DNA of 64,000 bases from Bradyrhizobium barranii subsp. barranii. GTDB taxonomy: Bacteria > Pseudomonadota > Alphaproteobacteria > Rhizobiales > Xanthobacteraceae. A program made the position numbers and the translations under genes. The stretch spans positions 6,555,501 to 6,619,500 of the forward strand of contig NZ_CP086136.1 of NCBI RefSeq assembly GCF_017565645.3, given 5' to 3'. The first letter of the stretch is position 1; every line of letters starts with the position of its first letter. Below, piece by piece: positions 1-7,144 of this stretch. The notes under the pieces were generated by a model. That model ran no database searches, was not told where the DNA came from, and saw only the letters and a list, made by a program, of their open reading frames with translations.

Positions 1-13
1 TCCGTGGCCGCCA

Positions 14-37
14 ATACTTCGTTTGGTATCGAAGTAT
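14..37 (-). terminator. small inverted repeat after the Nudix gene
   Basis: A perfect 8-base stem (ATACTTCG/CGAAGTAT, 8-base loop) begins a few bases past the stop codon of the Nudix gene. No T-run follows on the minus strand, so it may be a weak terminator or an mRNA 3' end protector. The function is inferred from position only. Confidence 0.3.
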
Positions 38-38
38 C

Positions 39-833
39 CTAGCCGACCGCCCCGACCTCGAACACCTCGCCGTCATAGCCGGCTTCGCGGGGAATGCGGA
101 GCTGGCGGCCGGTTTCGGTCTTGGTCATGACCGGCATCACCGTGACGACCGACATGCCGCGGGCGTGCTCCAGCGCGGCGCCCACGCTGCCCTGCTTGGC
201 GAGGCGGATCAGGTTGCGCGTGGTCGGGAACGGCAGCTTGAAGCGGCCGCTCTCGCCGCCCTCCACCGCCTCTCGCGGCGACACCCAGATCGAGTCGGTG
301 GACTCCCGGCCGTCATGGGCGCCGAGCTGATCGGGCGGTGCGGCCGCGAGGAAGAACCAGGTGTCGAACCGCTTCGGCATGCCCTCCGGCGTGATCCAAT
401 GCGCGTAGGGCACGAGCGTATCAAGCGCGAGCTGGAGGCCGTTGTCGGCCAAGATGCTCAGGAAGCTGATCTTGTGCTCGTTGAGGGCGACGCGATGCTT
501 GTCGGCGATCTCGCCGGCGCGCTTGGCATCGATCGGCGTGCCCGCGCCCTTCGCCCGCGCCAGCAGGATGCCGCTCTCCTCAAAGGTCTCGCGGATCGCG
601 GCGATCCGAAAACCGCGATCCGATTCACTCAGGCCCTCGCCGCCCGAATAGAGGTCAGCACGGGCGACGATCTCGTTGTCGCCGGCATCGACACTGCCGC
701 CGGGAAACACCAGCGCGCCCGAGTTGAACTCGATCTGATGATGGCGGACCATCATGAAGACTTCGATTTCCTTTGCGCCGTCACGGAGCAGAAGGATGGT
801 CGAAGCCGGGCGTGATGCTGATGTCTCGGGCAT
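39..833 (-). CDS. Nudix hydrolase family protein
   Basis: Probable nucleoside-diphosphate-X or acyl-CoA pyrophosphohydrolase of 264 residues. The Nudix signature is visible but split: FPGGSVDAGD at about 43-52 is followed by roughly 25 inserted residues before RETFEESG at 81-88, the helix that supplies the metal-binding glutamates. This long spacing is seen in the NUDT19-like/CoA-diphosphatase branch. An AGG lies upstream of the ATG. It begins 4 bases after the stop of the DapA-like gene, so the two are likely cotranscribed. The substrate cannot be told from sequence. Confidence 0.85.
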   Translation of the reverse strand: MPETSASRPASTILLLRDGAKEIEVFMMVRHHQIEFNSGALVFPGGSVDAGDNEIVARADLYSGGEGLSESDRGFRIAAIRETFEESGILLARAKGAGTPIDAKRAGEIADKHRVALNEHKISFLSILADNGLQLALDTLVPYAHWITPEGMPKRFDTWFFLAAAPPDQLGAHDGRESTDSIWVSPREAVEGGESGRFKLPFPTTRNLIRLAKQGSVGAALEHARGMSVVTVMPVMTKTETGRQLRIPREAGYDGEVFEVGAVG

Positions 834-837
834 TCAA

Positions 838-1791
838 CTAACCTGCGGCGCTGGATTGCGGGCCAAGATTGGCGCGCTTGTCGACGCGGGCGACGCGCGA
901 CAGGAGGTAATCGACCTCCGCCTTCGCCGCCGGCGTGATGGTCGCGCCCGGCTTGCGCTGGGCGCTGGAAGAGATGATGCCGCGCTTCTGCAGCACGTGC
1001 TTGCGCACCGCCAGACCTGCGCCTGGCTGCTGCTCGTAGCGGATCAGCGGCAGATGCGCGTCGAACAGATCATGCGCAGCGTCACGCTTGCCCTCCTTCG
1101 AGAGGCGCACGACGTCGATCAGGAGCTCCGGGAAAGCGTAGCCGGTCATGGCGCCGTCGGCGCCGCGCTCCATCTCGAAGTCCAAAAAGAGTCCGCCATT
1201 GCCGCAGAGGATCGAGAGCGGACGGAGCGAGCCGTCCTTCTGGAAGCTGCGCAGCGTCGAGATCTTTTCCAAACCCGGCCAGTCCTCGTGCTTGAGCATC
1301 ACGCAATTCGGATTGTCGGTGACGATCTTGCGGATCACCGCAGGGGTGAAGATCACCGAGAGCGTCAGCGGATAATCCTGCAGCACCCAGGGCACATCGG
1401 GCCCGATCGCCTCGGCCGCCTGCTTATAGTAGCCGACGATCTGGTCGTCGGTACGGAGCGACGGCGGCGGCGCGATCATCACGCCGGCCGCGCCGGCATC
1501 CATCGAGGCCTTCGCCAGCGAGCGCATGGTGGCAAAGCCCGGCGCGGAGACGCCGACGATCACCTGCATCTTCTTGGCGCGCTTGACGAAGCGCACCGCC
1601 ACCTGCTCGGCCTCCGCGGCATCGAGCTTCGGCGCCTCGCCGAGGATGCCCAGCACCGTGACGCCGTCGCAGCCGACCTCCTCGTAGAAATCGGTCAGGC
1701 GGTCGATCGAGCGCTCGTCGATCCGGCCGTCATCGTGGAACGGTGTCGGCGCGATTGCGAAGGTGCCCTTGGCGTCGGCGGTCAGTTTCAT
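838..1791 (-). CDS. dihydrodipicolinate synthase (DapA) family lyase
   Basis: A 317-residue class I aldolase-type TIM barrel. The Schiff-base lysine is probably K167 (VMLKHEDW) and the partner tyrosine Y140 (LQDYPL). The loop GILGEAPKL at about 48-56 matches the GxxGE segment of the family. The ATG at 1791 is preferred over a TTG 12 bases upstream because GAGAG precedes it at normal spacing. The family includes DapA, N-acetylneuraminate lyase and several 2-keto-acid aldolases. The neighbours (Nudix downstream, SDR upstream) do not suggest lysine synthesis, so a catabolic aldolase or dehydratase is more likely. The exact substrate is unknown. Confidence 0.85.
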   Translation of the reverse strand: MKLTADAKGTFAIAPTPFHDDGRIDERSIDRLTDFYEEVGCDGVTVLGILGEAPKLDAAEAEQVAVRFVKRAKKMQVIVGVSAPGFATMRSLAKASMDAGAAGVMIAPPPSLRTDDQIVGYYKQAAEAIGPDVPWVLQDYPLTLSVIFTPAVIRKIVTDNPNCVMLKHEDWPGLEKISTLRSFQKDGSLRPLSILCGNGGLFLDFEMERGADGAMTGYAFPELLIDVVRLSKEGKRDAAHDLFDAHLPLIRYEQQPGAGLAVRKHVLQKRGIISSSAQRKPGATITPAAKAEVDYLLSRVARVDKRANLGPQSSAAG

Positions 1792-1822
1792 TGGGTCTCT
1801 CAATCCTATCGGCTATCGTCTT

Positions 1823-1862
1823 TCCGGGATCGCGACGTCGTCGCGTCCCGGAATGACAGTTT
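1823..1862. repeat. short palindrome
   Basis: A stem-loop based on CCGGGA/TCCCGG with GTCG-rich loop sequence lies between the SDR and DapA-like genes. It resembles the half-sites of the longer genomic palindromes elsewhere in the window, such as 17382-17509. Confidence 0.4.
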
Positions 1863-1865
1863 TGG

Positions 1866-2744
1866 CTAAAACCGTCGCGCCCCCATCTTGATCTGCTCCT
1901 CGGAGAAGAAGATCTCCTTGGCGTGATCGGCGATATCCTGGGCCTTCCAGCCCGAGTGCGGCGGTTTCCAGCCGTCCATTTCCATCATCCGCATTTCGCG
2001 CACGCCGCGGGGCCCGGACACGCCCAGCACCTTGCCGGTCTGGTCGCCCGACAAGTCGCTGACCATGTATAGCACGGCCGGCGCGATGCCGTCCGGCCCC
2101 AGCGCCGCGCCGGGGTTCTCCTTATAGCGGGGCAGGTCTGCGGTCATGCGGGTCAGCGCGCCCGGGGCCAGTGTCCAGATCCGGATGTTGTACTTCCGGC
2201 CCTCGATCGCCAGCACGTTGGACAGGCCCCAGATGCCGCCCTTGGCCGCGCCGTAATTGGTCTGGCCGAAATTACCGATCAGGCCCGAGGTCGAGGAGGT
2301 GTTGACGATGACGCCGCCGCCGTTTTCCCGCATCCAGCGAAACACCGGCATGGTGCAACAAAAGGTGCCTTTGAGGTGCACCTTGATCACATTGTCCCAG
2401 TCGGACTCGGACGCCTTGGAAAAGGTCTGGTCGCGCAAAATGCCGGCATTGTTGACGAGGATATCGGCGCGGCCGAAATGCTTGATGGCGTCGTCGAACA
2501 CCGACTGGCCGCCCTCCATGGTGGAGATGTCGGCGCCGTTGGCGACCGCCTTGCCGCCCTCGGCCTTGATCGCGTCCGCCACGAGCTGCGCCATCGACTT
2601 GTCGGCGCCGGAGCCGTCACGGGGCCCGCCGAGATCGTTGACGACGACCGAGGCCCCTTCCCGCGCGAACAGTTTTGCGTAGGCCTCACCAAGCCCCCCG
2701 CCCGCGCCGGTGATCAGCGCAACCTTGCCGTCGAGTAGTCCCAT
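1866..2744 (-). CDS. SDR family 3-hydroxyacyl-CoA dehydrogenase-like oxidoreductase
   Basis: A 292-residue classical short-chain dehydrogenase. The cofactor motif TGAGGGLG is at 12-19, NNAG at 98-101, and the catalytic set S151, Y164 (NYGAAK) and K168 follows. The acidic segment after beta-2 reads VNDLGGPRDG, the form typical of the dehydrogenase half of peroxisomal multifunctional enzyme type 2, so oxidation of a 3-hydroxyacyl-CoA is likely. GGGAGAGG precedes the ATG. It lies in line with MaoC, DUF35 and thiolase genes upstream, from which it is now separated by an IS630-type element. Together they could perform the last steps of a beta-oxidation-like route. Confidence 0.85.
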   Translation of the reverse strand: MGLLDGKVALITGAGGGLGEAYAKLFAREGASVVVNDLGGPRDGSGADKSMAQLVADAIKAEGGKAVANGADISTMEGGQSVFDDAIKHFGRADILVNNAGILRDQTFSKASESDWDNVIKVHLKGTFCCTMPVFRWMRENGGGVIVNTSSTSGLIGNFGQTNYGAAKGGIWGLSNVLAIEGRKYNIRIWTLAPGALTRMTADLPRYKENPGAALGPDGIAPAVLYMVSDLSGDQTGKVLGVSGPRGVREMRMMEMDGWKPPHSGWKAQDIADHAKEIFFSEEQIKMGARRF

Positions 2745-2775
2745 GGTGGCCTCTCCCTGCTAATTATTGTTCTCT

Positions 2776-2903
2776 TGTGTCCCGGACGCGATGCAGCGTG
2801 CAACGCTGCGTCGCAGAGCCGGGAGGCGTTCTCTCTTAGGCACGCTCTGGGCCCCGGCTCTGCAGCGCACCGCTGAAGAAGCGCTGCGCTGCGTCCGGGG
2901 CAC
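2776..2903. repeat. long interspersed palindrome flanking the IS630-type element
   Basis: An imperfect inverted repeat. It starts with GTCCCGGACGCGATGCAGCG and ends with the near complement CGCTGCGTCCGGGGCAC, and the inner arms AGAGCCGGGAGG and CCCCGGCTCT also pair. It occupies the space upstream of the SDR gene and ends right at the TA target of the neighbouring insertion sequence. Confidence 0.65.
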
Positions 2904-2905
2904 TA

Positions 2906-4023
2906 GTACCCGGAATCAGAGCTGAGTGATACGGCGGCCCTTGAAACGGCGTTGACGGACCTTTTTCTTGGTCCAGACGAAGGGTTCGGCTCTGTCGTTG
3001 TATGCGTTGACGTAGGCATCGATGTGTTCCTGAAGCTGCTTGAGGCTCGTGAAGGAGGTGCCGCTGAGCGACTGCCCCTGCAAGATGGAAAACCATACTT
3101 CGACCTGATTGAGCCATGACGCACTTGTCGGCGTGAAATGAAATTGCACGTTGGGGTGGGCCTTGAGCCAGTCCTCGTTCTTTTTATGGGTGTTGAGGTT
3201 GTCGAGGATGACGTGAAGCTTGCGGTTCGGAAAAGCCGCGGTGACGCTGTTCATGAAATCGAGAAACTCGACGCGGCGCCGGCGTTTTGAATGGGTCGCG
3301 ATGATCTTTCCGGTGGCGACTTCGAGCGCCGCAAACAATGTTGTGGTGCCATGCCGCTTGTAATCGTGGCTTTGGCCGGTCAAGGCGCGGCCATTGGGCA
3401 ACTTCAGATAACCCTGCGCTCGCTCCAAAGCCTGGATCGAGGGCTTCTCGTCCACGCACAGCACAATGGCCTTCGCCGGCGGCGCGACATAGAGGCCGAC
3501 AACATCGGCGGCTTTGGCCGTAAAGTTCGGGTCGTTGCTCTCGCACCAGGACTTGCGAGCCACCAGGTCAATCTTGTGGCTGCGCAGGAACCGCCAGACA
3601 TATTGGACATCGACATCGCCCAGCGCCTCGGCCAGCAGGGGGCCGGTCCAGCGCGCAAACCCTTGCGGTGGCGGCTTATCCAGCAGCTTCAGAATCCGCT
3701 TGTCGGTCGTCTTCGTATAGATCGGCTGCTTGCCAGGCCGCGGCTTGTCTTGCAGCCCTTCAAGGCCATGGTCGGCATAGCGATGCCGCCAAAGGCTGAC
3801 AATCCGCGGCTGGACCCCAACTTCCTTGGCGATCGACCGGGTGCTGCGCCCATCCGCCGCCAACAGAACTATCCGCGCCCGCTTCAAATCGCGCTGCAAC
3901 GTCACCGGTGAGCGACAGCACGCCTCAAGCACCTTGCGATCTTTCCTCGAAAGGTGGACTTCTCTTGCTTCGGGTATCATCCCGACCTTGAATCACGACT
4001 CACGTTCCAAGAAAAGTGGGTAC
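2906..4023 (-). mobile_element. IS630-type insertion sequence (1118 bp)
   Basis: The element is bounded by TA dinucleotides at 2904-2905 and 4024-4025, the target duplicated by IS630 elements. Both ends begin GTACCC, and a looser second match (TGAGTGAT against TGAGTCGTGA) lies further in. One transposase gene fills it. It sits between the SDR and MaoC genes, at the edge of a chromosomal palindrome, and probably interrupts an operon without breaking a reading frame. Confidence 0.85.
2916..3980 (-). CDS. IS630 family transposase
   Basis: A 354-residue transposase. The N-terminal part is a helix-turn-helix of the IS630/Tc1 type (ARIVLLAADGRSTRSIAKEV). The catalytic DDE residues appear in CVDEKPSIQALER, VILDNLNTHK and NQVEVWFSIL. 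The frame is intact and all motifs are present, so the copy may still be active. Confidence 0.92.
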   Translation of the reverse strand: MIPEAREVHLSRKDRKVLEACCRSPVTLQRDLKRARIVLLAADGRSTRSIAKEVGVQPRIVSLWRHRYADHGLEGLQDKPRPGKQPIYTKTTDKRILKLLDKPPPQGFARWTGPLLAEALGDVDVQYVWRFLRSHKIDLVARKSWCESNDPNFTAKAADVVGLYVAPPAKAIVLCVDEKPSIQALERAQGYLKLPNGRALTGQSHDYKRHGTTTLFAALEVATGKIIATHSKRRRRVEFLDFMNSVTAAFPNRKLHVILDNLNTHKKNEDWLKAHPNVQFHFTPTSASWLNQVEVWFSILQGQSLSGTSFTSLKQLQEHIDAYVNAYNDRAEPFVWTKKKVRQRRFKGRRITQL

Positions 4024-4032
4024 TAGACCGTC

Positions 4033-4893
4033 CTAACCCAGCACCGTCTTGCCGTTCTTGATCACCGTGACGCCGCGCGACTTCACCTTGGCCTCGAACG
4101 AGATCACGTCGCCGTCCTTCCAGAGGTCCATGGTCACGGTCTCGCCGGGATAAACCGGCGAGGAGAACCGCGCGACGTGCTGACGGAAGGCCGACGCGTC
4201 GTACTCGGCATAAGTCTGCAGTACGCCGCGGCAGGTGATGCCGTAGGTGCACATGCCGTGCAGGATCGGGCGCGGGAAGCCGGCCTTCTTGGCGAACTCG
4301 GGATCGCTGTGCAGCGGGTTGCGGTCGCCGCAGAGGCGATAGACCAGCGCCTGGTCGGGGCGCGTGACGATGTCGATGGTCCTGTCGGGGCTCCGCGTGG
4401 GTATCTTGTGCGGATCGGGCTGGGTCAGGTTCGGCCCGCCAAAGCCGCCGTCGCCACGGGCGAAGCGCGAGGCAACGAGAGTAGCAAGCTTCTCGCCCTT
4501 CTCGTTCTTGAGCACGGTCTGGTGGCTGATGACGACGCCCTTGTCCTTGCCCTTGTCGTAGACCTCGACCACGGAGGAATCGGCGGTGATGTTCGCGGCG
4601 ACCGGCAGCGGCTGGTGGAAGGTGATGTCGCGCTCGCCATCGACCACCATGACACGGTTGAGATTCATTTCGCCCGGCCCAGAGCCCCACGCCGCGACGG
4701 ACGCAAACGTCGGCACCACCTTGAGCGGCCGCGGCGTCAGCGTGCCCTCATTGACGAAGGCGAGCTCCTTCTCGTCCATCGGATCGGCGCCGAGGCCGAT
4801 CCCGTAGGCGTAGAGCATGACTTCGCGATCGCCATAGGCGTATTTCTGGCCGAGATTTTTGAGGCCTTTGAGTTCTTCGTATCTGGCGGACAT
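4033..4893 (-). CDS. MaoC family enoyl-CoA hydratase
   Basis: A 286-residue double hot-dog protein of the hydratase-2 type. The second hot-dog has the signature YRLCGDRNPLHSDP at about 185-198 with the catalytic D190, N192 and H195, followed by LHGMCTYG at 211-218. These enzymes hydrate trans-2-enoyl-CoA to (R)-3-hydroxyacyl-CoA, which fits the SDR next door, a relative of the MFE-2 dehydrogenase. The stop codon is 8 bases from the duplicated target of the IS630 element, so the gene escaped damage. The start has a GGGAG about 12 bases upstream. Confidence 0.9.
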   Translation of the reverse strand: MSARYEELKGLKNLGQKYAYGDREVMLYAYGIGLGADPMDEKELAFVNEGTLTPRPLKVVPTFASVAAWGSGPGEMNLNRVMVVDGERDITFHQPLPVAANITADSSVVEVYDKGKDKGVVISHQTVLKNEKGEKLATLVASRFARGDGGFGGPNLTQPDPHKIPTRSPDRTIDIVTRPDQALVYRLCGDRNPLHSDPEFAKKAGFPRPILHGMCTYGITCRGVLQTYAEYDASAFRQHVARFSSPVYPGETVTMDLWKDGDVISFEAKVKSRGVTVIKNGKTVLG

Positions 4894-4943
4894 TTTTCTG
4901 GTTTGCTCCCGGTCTCTCCGCGAGTAGCGGCGCTCGTTAATGT

Positions 4944-5140
4944 GCCCTCTCCCCTTGTGGGAGAGGGCCGCGAGAGCCGTGCGGCAAACTCATTTGGGTG
5001 AGGGGTTGCTTCCGCACAGAGAGTCCCTCTGCGGAGCGATACCCCTCATCCGGCGCCGTAGCCGAAGCTTCGCTTCGGCGTCTCTTAAGGACGGCCGCCG
5101 GAGGCGGCCTATGCCACCTTCCCCCACAAGGGGGGAGGGA
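4944..5140. repeat. long interspersed palindrome (CCCTCTCC family)
   Basis: The 197-base element opens with CCCTCTCCCCTTGTGGGAGA and closes with CTTCCCCCACAAGGGGGGAG. Internal matching arms GTGAGGGGTTG and ACCCCTCAT form the usual two-step fold. It fills the gap between the MaoC and DUF35 genes. Elements of this appearance are widespread in rhizobial genomes; the copy number here was not counted outside the window. Confidence 0.65.
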
Positions 5141-5145
5141 AGAAA

Positions 5146-5535
5146 TTACGCCGGCGTGAAGAACGGCAATGGTGCGCCATCGGTCGGCTTGAACACCACC
5201 TTCACCTTTTGGCCGATCTTGAGCTTCTCGAGATCGCAGTCGACGATGTTGGTCTGAAGCGACGGCCCTTCCTTCAGCGTGACATAGGCGATGGCATAGG
5301 GGCCGGTCGGCGATTTGCGCATCAGGCTCCAGGTGTAGATCGTGGCCTCACCCGAACTCTCCTCCCACACCGTCTTGTCCGAATAGCAGAACGGGCAAAT
5401 CGAGCGCGGAAAGTAATGCGCTTCGCCGCACGCGGTGCAGCGCTTGATCATGAACTTGCCCTGCTTGGCCGCGTCCCAGAACGCCGCGGTCTCGGGGTTC
5501 GTGACCGGTGCCGGATACTTTTTTGCATCTACCAT
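5146..5535 (-). CDS. DUF35 Zn-ribbon/OB-fold protein
   Basis: A 129-residue protein. The rubredoxin-like zinc ribbon uses C33-x2-C36 (CTAC) and C47-x2-C50 (CPFC), and an OB-fold follows (GEATIYTWSLMRKSP, IGQKVKVVF). DUF35 proteins form complexes with SCP-x-like thiolases and MaoC hydratases, as in ChsH2-Ltp2 of steroid side-chain breakdown. The ATG at 5535 overlaps the stop codon of the thiolase gene by one base (TGATG), which supports translational coupling and complex formation. A longer in-frame extension upstream lies in thiolase coding sequence and is rejected. Confidence 0.9.
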   Translation of the reverse strand: MVDAKKYPAPVTNPETAAFWDAAKQGKFMIKRCTACGEAHYFPRSICPFCYSDKTVWEESSGEATIYTWSLMRKSPTGPYAIAYVTLKEGPSLQTNIVDCDLEKLKIGQKVKVVFKPTDGAPLPFFTPA

Positions 5536-6692
5536 CACACGCGCTCCAGAATGGCCGTCGAAGCGGCGTGGCGAACGCCCAGAAGGCCGCCGGTGCCGTG
5601 GGCGATGGCGAGATCGCAATTCTTGACCTGCACCTTCGGATGCGCCTCGCCGCGCAACTGCCTGACGGCCTCGATGATCTTGGTCATGCCGCCGCGATTG
5701 ACGGGATGGTTGCTGCAGAGGCCGCCGCCGTCGGTGTTGAACGGCAGCTTGCCGACGCCCGAGATCAGATTGCCGTCGGCGACGAACTTGCCGCCCTCGC
5801 CCTTCTTGCAGAAGCCGAGGTCCTCGAGCTGCATCAGCACCGTGATGGTGAAGCTGTCATAGATCGAGGCGTATTTGATGTCCTTCGGCGTGATGCCGGC
5901 TTCCTCGAACGCGCGCGGGCCGGACCAGATTCCGGCGGAGTACGTGAGGTCGAGATCCTTGCCGCCGCGCGGACCCTTCATCGCCTCGCCATGGCCGATC
6001 AGCTTGACCAGCGGCTTCTTCAGGCTCTTGGCGATCTCGGGCGTCGTGACAATCAGCGCGCCGCCGCCGTCGGAGACGACGCAGCAATCCATGCGATGCA
6101 GCGGATCGGAGATCATCGGCGAGTTCAGGACGTCCTCGACGGTGACGACATCCTTGAGCATTGCATGCGGATTGTATTGCGCGTGATGCGAGGCCGCGAC
6201 CTTGATCCAGGCGAGCTGCTCGCTGGTGGTGCCATAGTCGTGCATGTGGCGCATGGCACACATGCCATAGGCATTGTGCGTGGTCGCACCGTAAGCGGAC
6301 TCGAAATCGGCTTCCGCGCCGGCTGCGCGCGGCGGCATCACACCGGTGCGCGGTTTGCCCGCGAGCGTGATCAGCGCGATCGAGCACTTGCCGGCCGCGA
6401 TGGCTTCAGCGGCGTGGCCGAGATGGATGATGTAGGAACAGCCGCCGGTCTCGGTGGAATCGACGTGGCGGAGTTTTTTGGTGTTCAGGCCGAGATAATC
6501 GACCATCGGCCATGCGCCGCCGGGGGCGTCGCCCGCGCAGAAATAGCCGTCGACGTCGTCCTTGCTGATCCCGGCATCCTCGATCGCGCCCTTGGCGACC
6601 TCGGCATGGAGCTGGGCGGTGGATTTGTCCGGCGCATGCCGGGTCGGGTGTTCGTAGATCCCGGCAATGTAGGCCTTGCCCTTGATGGTCAA
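5535..6692 (-). CDS. SCP-x-like thiolase superfamily protein (possible aldolase)
   Basis: A 385-residue lipid-transfer-protein-type thiolase. The segment GGGLCSNHPVNRGGM carries H329, and AHGTGG carries H365. In true thiolases the nucleophilic cysteine sits in a VCASG-like loop; here the matching stretch is STETGGCSYIIH (80-90) and my alignment places glycine at the nucleophile position, with C85 two residues later. Loss of that cysteine is a feature of Ltp2-type retro-aldolases, which also need a DUF35 partner such as the one encoded next. A TTG start at 6692 with GGAG upstream gives the usual N-terminus (MTIKGKAYIAG); the longer frame upstream is low-complexity. Confidence 0.82.
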   Translation of the reverse strand: MTIKGKAYIAGIYEHPTRHAPDKSTAQLHAEVAKGAIEDAGISKDDVDGYFCAGDAPGGAWPMVDYLGLNTKKLRHVDSTETGGCSYIIHLGHAAEAIAAGKCSIALITLAGKPRTGVMPPRAAGAEADFESAYGATTHNAYGMCAMRHMHDYGTTSEQLAWIKVAASHHAQYNPHAMLKDVVTVEDVLNSPMISDPLHRMDCCVVSDGGGALIVTTPEIAKSLKKPLVKLIGHGEAMKGPRGGKDLDLTYSAGIWSGPRAFEEAGITPKDIKYASIYDSFTITVLMQLEDLGFCKKGEGGKFVADGNLISGVGKLPFNTDGGGLCSNHPVNRGGMTKIIEAVRQLRGEAHPKVQVKNCDLAIAHGTGGLLGVRHAASTAILERV

Positions 6693-6860
6693 AACGTCAG
6701 GTCTCCGCGCTCGCGTTTCTTCTTGCTCCGTTTTTCTGAACCGCGGGGGCCAGCTTGGCAAGCGCGGAAATATTCCGTCGGGCGAGAGGGCAGCGCGTTG
6801 GCGCAATTCCCGGCTACCGCAATCTCGAAGTGCGGCGGGAAGGCCACTCTGCCACCGCGT

Positions 6861-6941
6861 CGTCATTGCGAGCGCAGCGAAGCAATCCAGAGTCTATCCG
6901 CGGAGGCATTTCTGGATTGCTTCGCTGCGCTCGCAATGACG
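6861..6941. repeat. interspersed palindrome, CGTCATTGCGAGCG family
   Basis: The left arm CGTCATTGCGAGCGCAGCGA and following AGCAATCCAGA are mirrored by TCTGGATTGCT and CGCTGCGCTCGCAATGACG. Further full copies lie at 27380-27466 and 33226-33311, and a degenerate one at 16545-16575. It shares a 452-base gene-free gap (6693-7144) with the repeat at 7045-7136. The rest of that gap shows no gene. Confidence 0.75.
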
Positions 6942-7044
6942 GCCAGAGTCCTAAAGGTGTTTTGCCCGACGGCACAAGCGATTTTCTTTTTTGCGAAAAC
7001 AACCCCATGCACAGTAGGACGGTGGTTGATTTCAAAGACGAAAT

Positions 7045-7136
7045 CGTAGGGTGGGCAAAGCGAAGCGTGCCCACCTCTTGCGGTGCAACTTGGTGAGATG
7101 GTGGGCACGGCGCTTCGCGCCTTTGCCCACCCTACG
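7045..7136. repeat. interspersed palindrome, GTAGGGTGGGCAAAG family
   Basis: Begins CGTAGGGTGGGCAAAG and ends CTTTGCCCACCCTACG, with inner arms GTGCCCACC and GGTGGGCAC. Further copies are at 22017-22109, 40874-41000 and 44617-44750. It stands just downstream of the indolepyruvate oxidoreductase gene and may serve as its transcript end. Confidence 0.75.
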
Positions 7137-7144
7137 AGACCGCC

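Noticed and set aside
6861..7136. Possible CRISPR-like repeat-spacer pattern in the gene-free gap
   Set aside because: The repeats are two different palindromes, each present once as an inverted pair. There are no regular direct repeats or spacers.
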